Shown here in pieces: positions 44,726 through 53,545 of a DNA stretch of 64,000 nucleotides. The DNA is from Helicobacter_J cappadocius. Lineage in GTDB: Bacteria; Campylobacterota; Campylobacteria; Campylobacterales; Helicobacteraceae. The notes below the pieces were generated by a model. It was given only the letters and a program-made list of their open reading frames with translations. It ran no database searches and had not been told where the DNA came from. The stretch spans positions 62,001-126,000 of the forward strand of contig NZ_JAUPEV010000004.1 in NCBI RefSeq assembly GCF_030686155.1, read 5' to 3'. The position numbers and the translations under genes were made by a program. How positions within the stretch are numbered: position 1 is the stretch's first letter; the number at the start of each line of letters is the position of its first letter.

Positions 44726-44926
44726 CTAATTTTTGATATAAAATCCCTTTTCATTGTAAGTTATATCAAATTTTTCGCCACTTTTTAAATCAATCAAATA
44801 ACACTGTTCGATTGTTTCAGCTAATGCCCTTTCAATAGGTATTTGCCTTAATCTTTGCTGGACTTCCTCCATATCTTCACACAAAGCTGAAAAACCAAAC
44901 ATCATTAGTTTATATTCAAAATCCAT
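44726..44926 (-). CDS. Small conserved-looking protein, 66 residues
   Basis: Not recognised. A soluble 66-residue protein with GAGGT before the ATG and a single-copy fold-like pattern: an N-terminal helical half (EDMEEVQQRLRQI) and a C-terminal basic beta-like half (KFDITYNEKGFYI). Eight bases separate it from the OYE-family gene, so they are probably co-transcribed. No function proposed. Confidence 0.6.
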   Translation of the reverse strand: MDFEYKLMMFGFSALCEDMEEVQQRLRQIPIERALAETIEQCYLIDLKSGEKFDITYNEKGFYIKN

Positions 44927-44979
44927 TTTCTACCTCTATAAAGTTCATCAAAATCTACTATACTTTATCACAAAAATAT

Positions 44980-44985
44980 TATAAT
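44980..44985 (+). promoter_or_regulatory. -10 element of the thrC promoter
   Basis: TATAAT lies 33 bases before the thrC start in an AT-rich stretch. Epsilonproteobacterial promoters often lack a clear -35, and none is seen. Confidence 0.4.
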
Positions 44986-45018
44986 CCCATTACATATAAA
45001 TATTTAACAAGGATTTTT

Positions 45019-46482
45019 ATGAATGTTTTTACTCAAACTCGCTCAAACACTGACAACCAGATCAAGAAAATAGACTTTCAAGAGGCAATCTTAAATCCAA
45101 GTGCCCCATTAGGAGGACTTTATACGCTTGAAAATATCCCTAAAATAAATTTTGAAGAATTTACAGATCTCCAATATAACGAACTTACTGAAGCAATTTT
45201 TTCTGAGTTAGGATTTTCTTTAGATCGTGATGTTTTAAAACAAGCCCTCCATAGCTATGAAAATTTTGACAATCCTAAAAATCCTGCTCCTTTGGTGCAA
45301 ATAAAAGAAAATCTCTATTCTCAAGAGTTATATCACGGTCCTACAAGGGCATTCAAAGATATGGCATTGCAACCGTTTGGAGTTATTTTTTCCAATCTTG
45401 CAAAGAAGAAAAATAAAAAATACCTTATACTCGCTGCTACAAGTGGCGATACAGGTCCTGCAACATTACAAAGCTTTGCCAACCAAGACAACATCTGTGT
45501 AGTTTGCCTGTATCCAAAAGGTGGGACTAGCGATGTGCAAGAACTTCAAATGATTACACAAAATGCAAAAAATCTAAAAATATTCGGAATAAATGGAAAT
45601 TTTGATGATGCACAAAGCACACTCAAAAATCTCCTATCAGATGAGGATTTTAAAACAAAATTAGAAAAAAAAAGCATCTATTTATCTGCTGCAAATTCTG
45701 TGAATTTTGGACGAATTGCCTTTCAAATTATCTATCACATATGGGGTTATCTCAATTTAGTAAAAAATACTCAAATTAAGTTTGGAGAGGAAATTTATAT
45801 CATCATTCCAAGTGGAAATTTTGGAAATGCACTTGGGGCTTTTTATGCAAAAAAAATGGGTTTGCCTATCAAAAAAATTATCATTTCTTCAAATCCTAAC
45901 AACATTTTAACAGAATTCATTCAAACAGGTATCTACAATATTAAAGACAAGACCCTTATCAAAAGTTATTCTCCAGCGATGGATATTCTCAAAAGCTCAA
46001 ATGTAGAAAGAGTATTGTTTGCACTTTTTGGATCAAAACGTACCTATGAGCTAATGAATAATCTTGAGCAATATTTCTCTTATGAACTTCTTCCTGATGA
46101 GCTAGAAAAATTACAAACTTATTTTTCAGCGACATTTTGTAGTGACAGAGAATGTTTAGAATATATAAAAAAATCCTTTGATATGGGGTATTTGCTAGAT
46201 CCTCACACAGCCACAACGCTAAAAGGAGTAGATGAATTTTGCAAGAATACCCCTACTGTGATATGTTCTACTGCCGAATGGACAAAGTTTGCACCAAATG
46301 TAATAGAAGCTATTTTTAGCAAACGGCTAAACGACAAAGAGGCCATCACATTTATGTGTGAGCAAAAACAACTTAAAATCCCAGATTCTATAAAAAATCT
46401 CTTTTCCAAACCCATTATCCATTCGCAAATCTTGCAACAAAACAACATAAAATCTGAAATATTAAAATGGCTTGACAAGTAG
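45019..46482 (+). CDS. thrC: Threonine synthase
   Basis: Converts O-phosphohomoserine to threonine with pyridoxal phosphate. 487 residues. The N-terminal LYTLENIPKINFEEFTDLQY, the PLP lysine in HGPTRAFKDMALQPFG (K113), LAATSGDTGPATLQSF and the phosphate-binding IIPSGNFGNALGAFYAKKMG are classic ThrC blocks. AAGGA precedes the ATG. It is transcribed alone and followed by a strong intrinsic terminator at 46583. Confidence 0.96.
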   Translation: MNVFTQTRSNTDNQIKKIDFQEAILNPSAPLGGLYTLENIPKINFEEFTDLQYNELTEAIFSELGFSLDRDVLKQALHSYENFDNPKNPAPLVQIKENLYSQELYHGPTRAFKDMALQPFGVIFSNLAKKKNKKYLILAATSGDTGPATLQSFANQDNICVVCLYPKGGTSDVQELQMITQNAKNLKIFGINGNFDDAQSTLKNLLSDEDFKTKLEKKSIYLSAANSVNFGRIAFQIIYHIWGYLNLVKNTQIKFGEEIYIIIPSGNFGNALGAFYAKKMGLPIKKIIISSNPNNILTEFIQTGIYNIKDKTLIKSYSPAMDILKSSNVERVLFALFGSKRTYELMNNLEQYFSYELLPDELEKLQTYFSATFCSDRECLEYIKKSFDMGYLLDPHTATTLKGVDEFCKNTPTVICSTAEWTKFAPNVIEAIFSKRLNDKEAITFMCEQKQLKIPDSIKNLFSKPIIHSQILQQNNIKSEILKWLDK

Positions 46483-46582
46483 TTTAAAATAATACCGAAC
46501 TCTTACAAAAATGCTTAAAAGATTATCACAGTATCGATCGATCATTCCTTTGAAATAAACCCTTGATGAGAAGATTTATTCT

Positions 46583-46622
46583 AAACCATAATCAAATTTT
46601 TTTGATTATGGTTTGTTTTTTT
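46583..46622 (+). terminator. Rho-independent terminator of thrC
   Basis: Fourteen-base arms AAACCATAATCAAA and TTTGATTATGGTTT with a four-T loop, followed by GTTTTTTTT. It lies 100 bases after the thrC stop. Confidence 0.85.
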
Positions 46623-47243
46623 TGGAAATATCTATACAAAAAATATCACAAAATTGGACTTTGACATCTAGTATGTTTATTAAACTCTAAATTTTAGTTA
46701 TTGTTAATTGCCCCTCCCCATTATTCTGCGAAAAATAATGACAACTAAGTTGGGTGCTAACGGGGCTTACTTAAGACTAGAGTGAGAAAAACACCATAAC
46801 ACCTATAAGCTTTCTATGCTGTATTAAAATATTGTAAAAAGTTCCAAACTACATGCAATTTTCAAATATGGCAACCAAGTAGGCTTACCTTACTATAAAT
46901 ATGCAGCACACAAAAAGACAAGAAGAGATGGTTGTTTTCACCCTCTGATGAGTTGTGAGTTATTTACGAAGTTATTGCAGTTATGTGTATTATATCTTTC
47001 ATAGGATTCCTTGATTGTAATCGTTATTTTTTTCATGTCCAATTATATCATAAATCTTAACTTTATTATAAACAAATCGAATATCTCATGGGATTTATCC
47101 AATATTAATGGTTGATTCTTTGATTAAATAAATTAATATTTTCATTTATATATACAATTACTAACATGTTTGTATTTAGCATATTTTTTTGTGTAAAAAT
47201 GAGAGTTTAAATATCATAAAAAGAATTATTATAGAATAAAAGC
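46623..47243. other. Gene-poor gap between thrC and tRNA-Sec
   Basis: About 620 bases without a supported gene. The only long open stretch (46828-47004 plus) has no start codon or ribosome site. It contains a structured inverted-repeat element at 46710-46766 but no recognised tRNA, SRP, tmRNA or RNase P signature. The stretch could be degenerate DNA. Confidence 0.5.
46710..46766. repeat. Nested inverted-repeat (structured) element
   Basis: Inner stem CATTATT (46719-46725) pairs with AATAATG (46734-46740). An outer GCCCC (46710-46714) pairs with GGGGC (46762-46766). A GC-rich stem in otherwise AT-rich DNA, possibly a small RNA or a mobile-element end. Confidence 0.4.
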
Positions 47244-47337
47244 GAGAGGGCGGAAGAATCGAACTCCCCAGCATCTAGACACCTAGACACTCTATGGGTT
47301 TGAAGCCCAAGGCATACACCAGTTATACTTGCCCCCC
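47244..47337 (-). tRNA. selC: tRNA-Sec (anticodon TCA)
   Basis: A tRNA of about 94 bases with anticodon loop CTTCAAA (TCA) between GGG and CCC, the T-arm loop TTCGATT, and a long variable arm with TCTAG/CTAGA pairing. Acceptor GGGGGGC pairs with GCCCTCT including G-T pairs. CCA is not encoded. Ends are approximate to a few bases. It lies divergently 80 bases from selA, so the charging and incorporation genes are linked. Confidence 0.88.
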
Positions 47338-47417
47338 ATTTATAAAATTATTTTATAGCGTTTTAAACAACATTATCATATAATCATATCGATTTAAAAT
47401 CGCTTAAAAGGGGTTTT

Positions 47418-48773
47418 TTGAGAGAGTTATTATCCAAACTTCCTAAAACAGATAAAATCCTCAAAGAGAAGATATTTTCTTATCACAATATGTTATTGTT
47501 AAAAAAAATCACTCAATCTCATATAGAAAAACTTCGTCAAGATGCTATCAATGGAATACAAATACCATGCTATGAAGCCATTGTTAATGAAATAGCACTC
47601 ATCTATAAAGATACTCTATCTTCTAATCTGCGTACACTCATAAACGCAACAGGTGTTATCACGCAAACAAACTTGGGTAGAAGTATTTTTTCACGCGAAC
47701 TACTAGAAGAGATTACCCCCCTGCTCTGTGAATATAATAACTTAGAATACGATTTACAAAAAGGTCAAAGGGGCGAGAGATACCAGCATATTTCAAAGCT
47801 TATTTCTGCTATTTTTGATTGTGAAGATTCTATCGTGGTTAATAATAACGCGAGTGCAGTTTTACTTATCGTCAATACTTTTGCCAAAGAAAAAGAGGTC
47901 ATCATATCACGTGGAGAACTCATAGAAATTGGAGGGAGTTTTCGCATACCTGAAGTCATTTCCTCAGCAGGAGGAATACTAAAAGAAATTGGTAGCACAA
48001 ATAAGACACATTTAATCGACTACAAAAATGCGATCTGCGAAGAAAGCTCTATGATAATAAAAATTCATCAAAGTAATTTTAAACAAATTGGCTTTACTCA
48101 ACAAATAGAATTTGAAGAGCTATCAAAACTAGCTAAGGATCATAATCTGATCGATTACTACGATGTAGGAAGTGGATACATTAATGGTATTCCAACAAAA
48201 AATGAGCCTTCTTTGATAGATATTTCCAAAAATAAGCCTAGTCTAGTAAGTTTTAGTGGGGATAAACTCTTAGGAGGACCACAAGCAGGGATTATATTTG
48301 GAAAAAAAGATTTGATAGATAAGCTGAAAAAAAATCATCTCTTACGAGCTCTTCGTGTAGATAAATTTACAATCTTTGCACTAGAAGCTACCCTTAGAGC
48401 ATATTTGCAAAATAATCTAAAAGCTATTCCTACAATCGCCATGTTCAAGCAGTCAAAAGAAGAACTCATCAATAAATCTCAAACTCTTTTAGAGTTACTA
48501 AAAGATATTTCAAACCTTCAATGCCGTATCATTTCATTATTTTCAAAAGCAGGTGCTGGAAGTTTGCCACAAGAAGAATTTCCATCTTATGGCATAGCAC
48601 TTCATCATAGAAACATAAAAACACAAACCCTAAATGAAGAAATACGTCAAAAAGGTCTGGTTGCCAGAGTACAAAATGATGAAATCCTATTAGATGTGCG
48701 ATGTATTTCGCCTACTGCCTTCAAAAAAATCCAAAATATTTTTCTACAAATCGATAGTGAATATGGAAAATAA
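47418..48773 (+). CDS. selA: L-seryl-tRNA(Sec) selenium transferase
   Basis: Converts Ser-tRNA-Sec to Sec-tRNA-Sec using selenophosphate. 451 residues. LINATGVITQTNLGRSIFS, NNNASAVLLIVNTFA, ISRGELIEIGGSFRIPEV and the PLP-lysine motif FSGDKLLGGPQAGI (K283) are SelA hallmarks. The TTG at 47418 has AAGGGG about five bases upstream. SelB overlaps its 3' end. Confidence 0.95.
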   Translation: MRELLSKLPKTDKILKEKIFSYHNMLLLKKITQSHIEKLRQDAINGIQIPCYEAIVNEIALIYKDTLSSNLRTLINATGVITQTNLGRSIFSRELLEEITPLLCEYNNLEYDLQKGQRGERYQHISKLISAIFDCEDSIVVNNNASAVLLIVNTFAKEKEVIISRGELIEIGGSFRIPEVISSAGGILKEIGSTNKTHLIDYKNAICEESSMIIKIHQSNFKQIGFTQQIEFEELSKLAKDHNLIDYYDVGSGYINGIPTKNEPSLIDISKNKPSLVSFSGDKLLGGPQAGIIFGKKDLIDKLKKNHLLRALRVDKFTIFALEATLRAYLQNNLKAIPTIAMFKQSKEELINKSQTLLELLKDISNLQCRIISLFSKAGAGSLPQEEFPSYGIALHHRNIKTQTLNEEIRQKGLVARVQNDEILLDVRCISPTAFKKIQNIFLQIDSEYGK

Positions 48774-50643
48774 TCTCATCGTAGGCTTAGCTGGACATAT
48801 TGATCATGGCAAAACGAGCTTGATAAAATCCCTCAATGGTTTTGATGGAGATCAAAGAGAAGATGAAAAACAAAGAGGTATCACCTTAGATATTAGTTTT
48901 TCCAATCTCGTATTGCCACCAACACCTTCTGCACCAAATGGAAAAAATATTTCATTTATTGATGTGCCAGGACACGAAAGACTTATTAAAAATATGATTG
49001 CAGGAGCTTTTGGAATCGATATTTTATTGCTAGTGATTGCTTGTAATGATGGAATAATGCCTCAAACCCTAGAACACCTTCAAATCGCTGATATATTAGG
49101 AATTAAAGAGGCGATTTGCATCATCACTAAAGTAGATTTATACCCTCCAAATACAGAATTTGTTGATCTGAAAAAACAAATTAATGAATTATTTTCTAAG
49201 CTCAAACACATAAAACTCAAAATGATTTCAACATTTAGTATTTATAACAAAAACACTCATTATCACCTACTAGAACTATTAACAATCACACAACCACGCA
49301 AAAAAGAAGATGAATCGTTGTTCCGATATTATATTGATAGAGTATTTAGTATTTCAGGAAAAGGAACCATCCTAAGTGGAACCATCCTAAGTGGAATGAT
49401 AAAACGAGAAGAAAAACTATATATTTGCGAACTAAATAGTGAAGCGAATATCAAAACAATCAAAAACCACAATACCGAACTAGAAGAGGCTAGAGCAGGA
49501 CAGAGAATTGCCTTTAATCTACGTTCGATAAATTCATCTAGTCTAAAACGAGGATACTTACTGAGCAAAAAAGGTTATTTGCGCGGATTTGATGAATTTG
49601 ATGTGGTGATTTATCCCCTTAAAAATATAGTCTCTACACATAATAGCAATGTGCATTTTTTTATTGGATCAAAAAAATGCAGTGCAAGAATCCATCTGCT
49701 AAACACTCCAACAGAAGATCAGGATTATTGCTTTGCAACCATAAAAACCGAAGAAAAAATCTTTGGGATTTTTGGAGAAAGATTTATTTTAAGAAATTCT
49801 GAAGATACCATCGCTGGAGGAAAAATTCTCTGCCCTATCACAGACCCAATGAAAAAAAAGCAAAAACTGCTTTATTTAGATTATATATCAAAAAAAGATT
49901 TTCAAAATGCCTTTTTACTTTGTTGTTATGTGCATAAAAAAGGATTTGGTCTAGTTAGTTCTATGCAACGTTTCAATCTAACCCATGCAGAAGCACTCAA
50001 AATCGCAAAATCCCTTCCTCAATTATTTTTAGACGAAAAAAATCTTATTATCTACCATCCTGATACATTAAAAATTATAAAAGAAGAAATCTTAAAAATT
50101 TTTGCCAAAAACAAAAATGCTCTCCTTTCTGCTTCAAGTCTGAATGTAAAATTCAAATGGGCTTCTTTAATGATCACGCAAAATGCACTAGATGAATTGT
50201 TGGACGAAGGAAAGATATACAAAAAAGAAGGGTTTTATTTATCTAGGCAGAACAATATTAAAAATATTTCACAATACCTAGAAGAAACACTTTATAATAA
50301 AATAATATCACAAGGATACTCTCCATCAGCACCTTATGATATTTATAATGAACTTGACATTGATAGAAAGAGCGGGGATAATGCCTTAAAAGCTCTGAGT
50401 AAAGCTCAAAAAATTGTTCGTCTTCAACACAATCTCTTCATTGGCACTGACACATTAACTGATATTCAAAAAACATTACGTCAGCTTATTAAAGAAAATG
50501 GCTATATAGATATTTTTATCTTAAAAGAAAAAATAGGTTTGAGTCGCAAGTATTTGATAGCTTATTTGGACTATTTGGATCATTTTGAAGATATTACAAA
50601 CACGCAAGGCAAACGCACCTTCAAGTACAAAGATAGCAAATGA
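48763..50643 (+). CDS. selB: Selenocysteine-specific elongation factor
   Basis: GTPase delivering Sec-tRNA-Sec to UGA codons with a SECIS element. About 626 residues. P-loop GHIDHGKTSL (about residue 10), GITLDISFS, FIDVPGHERLIKNM, ITKVDLY, then EF-Tu-like domains (GKGTILSGTILSG) and C-terminal winged helices that bind SECIS. The ATG at 48763 lies inside the selA 3' end (11-base overlap). The tandem GGAACCATCCTAAGT pair at 49363-49392 encodes a normal family segment, not an insertion. Confidence 0.94.
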   Translation: MENNLIVGLAGHIDHGKTSLIKSLNGFDGDQREDEKQRGITLDISFSNLVLPPTPSAPNGKNISFIDVPGHERLIKNMIAGAFGIDILLLVIACNDGIMPQTLEHLQIADILGIKEAICIITKVDLYPPNTEFVDLKKQINELFSKLKHIKLKMISTFSIYNKNTHYHLLELLTITQPRKKEDESLFRYYIDRVFSISGKGTILSGTILSGMIKREEKLYICELNSEANIKTIKNHNTELEEARAGQRIAFNLRSINSSSLKRGYLLSKKGYLRGFDEFDVVIYPLKNIVSTHNSNVHFFIGSKKCSARIHLLNTPTEDQDYCFATIKTEEKIFGIFGERFILRNSEDTIAGGKILCPITDPMKKKQKLLYLDYISKKDFQNAFLLCCYVHKKGFGLVSSMQRFNLTHAEALKIAKSLPQLFLDEKNLIIYHPDTLKIIKEEILKIFAKNKNALLSASSLNVKFKWASLMITQNALDELLDEGKIYKKEGFYLSRQNNIKNISQYLEETLYNKIISQGYSPSAPYDIYNELDIDRKSGDNALKALSKAQKIVRLQHNLFIGTDTLTDIQKTLRQLIKENGYIDIFILKEKIGLSRKYLIAYLDYLDHFEDITNTQGKRTFKYKDSK

Positions 50644-51689
50644 GACTGGATTTTTTACAAAACTACCCCCTGAACTCAAAATCTAATCAAATCCTAATGG
50701 ATTATTCTCATCCCAATATCTCGCCCATCATTCCTCAAGAAAATACAAATTTAAAACAAAAAGCAAAAGAACTCGCTCAAATATTTGGAGGGAATTCTGT
50801 AAATTCTTTTGGTTTTGGCTTTTGTGATTGGTTTACATTGTTCTCCCAAATCTCAAAGTCCCATCAAATCGCCTATGCCATCTCCAATCACCAACAAGCA
50901 AACCAAGCAAGTAAGCATCTCCAAAAGAAGCCAAAAAAACTGATCATTAATCCTAAAAGTGGAGTATTAGAAATCAAATCCATCAACGAGGCAATCCATC
51001 AAAACTGCAATTGCTTTATCATTCCTTTTATAAATCAAGACATACTAACAATCAATGACATCAGCACTATCTCAAAAATATTACAAGAAAAACTTAAAGA
51101 TTTTATACTCATCATAGATATATCTTATGCACAAAGCTCGATGATACCCATCCCAAAAATACTAGATAAAAACACAATTTTTTTACTCAACTCCGAATCT
51201 TTAGGTATTTTAAGGGGAAATGGCGTTTCAATCACAAAGGATTTTTTTGACCCTGAATTACTTTGTGACACTCTAGGTAATATAAAACTTTTTGATGCAT
51301 TACTTCATGCTATCAAAAATCCTACCATAAACATCACAGAAGATACAAAAACCATCTTTTATGAGAAGCTAAAAACAATCTTAAAAGAAAATCTATCCCT
51401 ATTTGCACCGCTAGAATATACTCTTCCTAATGCACTTCCGCTAAGGTTTCACTCTATCAAAGCTAGGGTATTTCTGCAGAATTTATTAATTGAAGATATT
51501 CATGCTATCAACGGTCAGGAATGTTTATTTGGCTTTTCAAAACCTTCATTTGTGCTTCAAGAAATGGGTTATAGCGAATCTCAAGCAAGGGAGCTTGTAA
51601 GCATAAGTTATGCAGAAATTCAAAATATTGATAAAATCAGTGAAATTTTGAGTCGTGTTTATTTTCAAATCCGCTCGATCGGAATTTGA
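50640..51689 (+). CDS. Cysteine-desulfurase-like protein of the sel operon, apparent PLP-lysine loss
   Basis: A 349-residue protein with the class V aminotransferase fold by eye. MDYSHPNISPIIPQEN is near the N-terminus, IDISYAQSSMIPIPKI resembles the DAxQxxGxxPI strand, and GYSESQARELVSISY resembles the NifS C-terminal block. At the position of the cofactor lysine (usually S-x-H-K) the sequence is FLLNSESLGILRGNGV, with no lysine. It overlaps the selB stop by ATGA, so it is in the selA-selB operon. It may deliver selenium as a non-PLP scaffold or be a pseudoenzyme. Confidence 0.6.
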   Translation: MRLDFLQNYPLNSKSNQILMDYSHPNISPIIPQENTNLKQKAKELAQIFGGNSVNSFGFGFCDWFTLFSQISKSHQIAYAISNHQQANQASKHLQKKPKKLIINPKSGVLEIKSINEAIHQNCNCFIIPFINQDILTINDISTISKILQEKLKDFILIIDISYAQSSMIPIPKILDKNTIFLLNSESLGILRGNGVSITKDFFDPELLCDTLGNIKLFDALLHAIKNPTINITEDTKTIFYEKLKTILKENLSLFAPLEYTLPNALPLRFHSIKARVFLQNLLIEDIHAINGQECLFGFSKPSFVLQEMGYSESQARELVSISYAEIQNIDKISEILSRVYFQIRSIGI

Positions 51690-51773
51690 ATTTATTTTAA
51701 ATTAAATCAATTATCTGCATTGTTATCAAAAAAAATATTTTGTGATTTTATTTTTAACTGATTTAGCTTGTTT

Positions 51774-52664
51774 TTATTTTTGGATGTTGTTTGCTATTTT
51801 GGTAGGGGAGCTTGAGTTATAAGTAGCATTTTTGCAAACGCTATCTGAAATTTCACCTTTGAGAATCTTTTTTTCTTCTGTTTCACAGATAAATTGCTGT
51901 ACAATTTCTTTTTTTATCAAAACAGGCAAATAGGAATCTTCAATAATGCTAAAAATTCCTAAAAAATCTCCGTTTTTATCAAAATATGGTTTTCCAAATG
52001 TAAATTTTTCATAAGAATTAAAAGGCAATGAATAACCATAAGAAACTTCTTTTTCTAGCTTTTCGTTATAATAAGTCTCTTCTCTAATAGGATAAGTCCT
52101 CTGTACGCCAAAAGTATCAGCTTCTTTAATGACCGGGAAATACAAACCATTTTGAATAAGATCTTTTGTAGGCTTTTTAGAAAATATTTTTTGTGCATAT
52201 TTATCATATATGCGTTTATGATAATAGCTTTCAGTTCTGACATTACAATAATCATCAGTAAAAGCAGATGTTTTGAGCAATGATAGACCTTTATTGCTAT
52301 CCATAGCTTTGAGCTGAAGCTCGGCAACACAGATGAGTGGATCTGCACTGTCATCTTGCATTTTTGCAACAATTTTTTGAGGATATAAACCTAAATGATA
52401 AGTAAGCTGAGAAGATGTTAAATAGAGACCATTTTGCAACAATAGTGCAAACCCTTGCTTAAAGCTTCCATCTTTGAAATAAGCGGTGATTACAGCTGTA
52501 CCATAAACCCATTTGAAAGAATCCAAAGAATCAAACTGTGTTTTTTGAAAACGTCCTTCCAAGTTTGTGGATTCTTCATCTTCAAGTACATCTTCTGAAG
52601 CAAACACAAAAGCATTTGCTAAAAAAACAAAACAAGCCAAAAATGAAAATATTCTTTTATACAT
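51774..52664 (-). CDS. Exported protein with degenerate trypsin-like fold
   Basis: A 296-residue protein with signal peptide FSFLACFVFLANAFVFA. The body suggests a trypsin/HtrA-like domain: GFALLLQNGLYLTSSQLTYHL, KGLSLLKT and GKPYFDKNGDFLGIFSI recall the His, Asp and GNSGG strands, but the catalytic histidine, aspartate and GxSGG serine are not seen. Probably non-catalytic. Four cysteines could form disulfides. Epsilonproteobacterial motors contain HtrA-like inactive proteins; whether this is one is open. It is divergent from the cyclophilin gene. Confidence 0.5.
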   Translation of the reverse strand: MYKRIFSFLACFVFLANAFVFASEDVLEDEESTNLEGRFQKTQFDSLDSFKWVYGTAVITAYFKDGSFKQGFALLLQNGLYLTSSQLTYHLGLYPQKIVAKMQDDSADPLICVAELQLKAMDSNKGLSLLKTSAFTDDYCNVRTESYYHKRIYDKYAQKIFSKKPTKDLIQNGLYFPVIKEADTFGVQRTYPIREETYYNEKLEKEVSYGYSLPFNSYEKFTFGKPYFDKNGDFLGIFSIIEDSYLPVLIKKEIVQQFICETEEKKILKGEISDSVCKNATYNSSSPTKIANNIQK

Positions 52665-52775
52665 CTTGTTTATCCGCTTCCTTGAAAACTATTTTTGCCA
52701 ACTTAATAGACTTGATAGTCTAAAATCGGTAGAATTTGTGTTTTATTTAATTTAAACCCAAAAAAAGGAAACATT

Positions 52776-53279
52776 ATGGAAGAATTAAAAACATACGACA
52801 TCAAACAAGAAGAACTCCAAAAGCTTCAATACGCTATAATATCGACCCAAAAAGGAGATATGTTGATAAAATTATTTCCTGAAGATGCCCCCCAAACAGT
52901 GATGAATTTTGCAAATTTATCAAAAAATGGTTTTTATGATGGATTGATTTTTCATCGTGTTATTGATGGATTTGTAGCACAAGGAGGTTGCCCGCATGGA
53001 ACTGGAACTGGAGGACCAGGTTACCGTATCAAATGCGAATTAAGCAACAATCCCAACAAACATAAAAAAGGGTCTATTTCTATGGCTCACGCTGGAAGAG
53101 ACACTGGCGGGAGTCAATTTTTTCTCTGCTTTGTGGAACTTCCCCATCTTGATGGCGAACATACCGTATTTGGAAGAATTTCACCTAATGATAAAGAAAG
53201 TTTGAAGATATTGGATTCTATTTCCCCTAACGATAAGATTATTAACATAAAAATACTAGAAAATCCGCCTCACAAATAA
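52776..53279 (+). CDS. Cyclophilin-type peptidyl-prolyl isomerase
   Basis: A 167-residue cytoplasmic cyclophilin. VMNFANLSKNGFYDGLIFHRVIDGFVAQGGCP is the catalytic arginine strand, and GSISMAHAGRDTGGSQFFLCF and LDGEHTVFGRI complete the active site. There is no signal peptide. AAGGAAA precedes the ATG. Transcribed alone, with an imperfect hairpin downstream. Confidence 0.92.
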   Translation: MEELKTYDIKQEELQKLQYAIISTQKGDMLIKLFPEDAPQTVMNFANLSKNGFYDGLIFHRVIDGFVAQGGCPHGTGTGGPGYRIKCELSNNPNKHKKGSISMAHAGRDTGGSQFFLCFVELPHLDGEHTVFGRISPNDKESLKILDSISPNDKIINIKILENPPHK

Positions 53280-53339
53280 ATCCATCATGATCTTTTTGTT
53301 GGGTTGTATTTTAAAAATTTTATAGAATACAGAAAAATA

Positions 53340-53375
53340 TCACTGCCCTATTCCTTCTGAAATAAAGGGTAGTGA
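53340..53375. repeat. Hairpin downstream of cyclophilin
   Basis: TCACTGCCCT (53340-53349) pairs with AGGGTAGTGA (53366-53375) with one G-T pair. No T-run follows on the plus strand; a short T-run is on the minus side. Confidence 0.35.
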
Positions 53376-53545
53376 AGCAAAAATAAAATATTTCTTGTAT
53401 TAATTTGTTTGTTGATAGCCTCTGTGTATATTTTATATATTAGTTCGATACTGGATTTACAAGTAATATATATAATTTATGCACTATTTATACATAAAAA
53501 ATATGATACTATTTTAATAAATTTTTAGCTCAAAAAAGAGGCAAA

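Noticed and set aside
46828..47004. 58-codon open stretch, plus strand
   Set aside because: No start codon near its 5' end, no ribosome site and no recognised protein; treated as chance or decayed DNA.
49363..49392. Exact tandem GGAACCATCCTAAGT x2 in selB
   Set aside because: Encodes the normal domain-II pattern (GTVVTGTxLSG in the family) without changing length, so not an insertion or phase switch.
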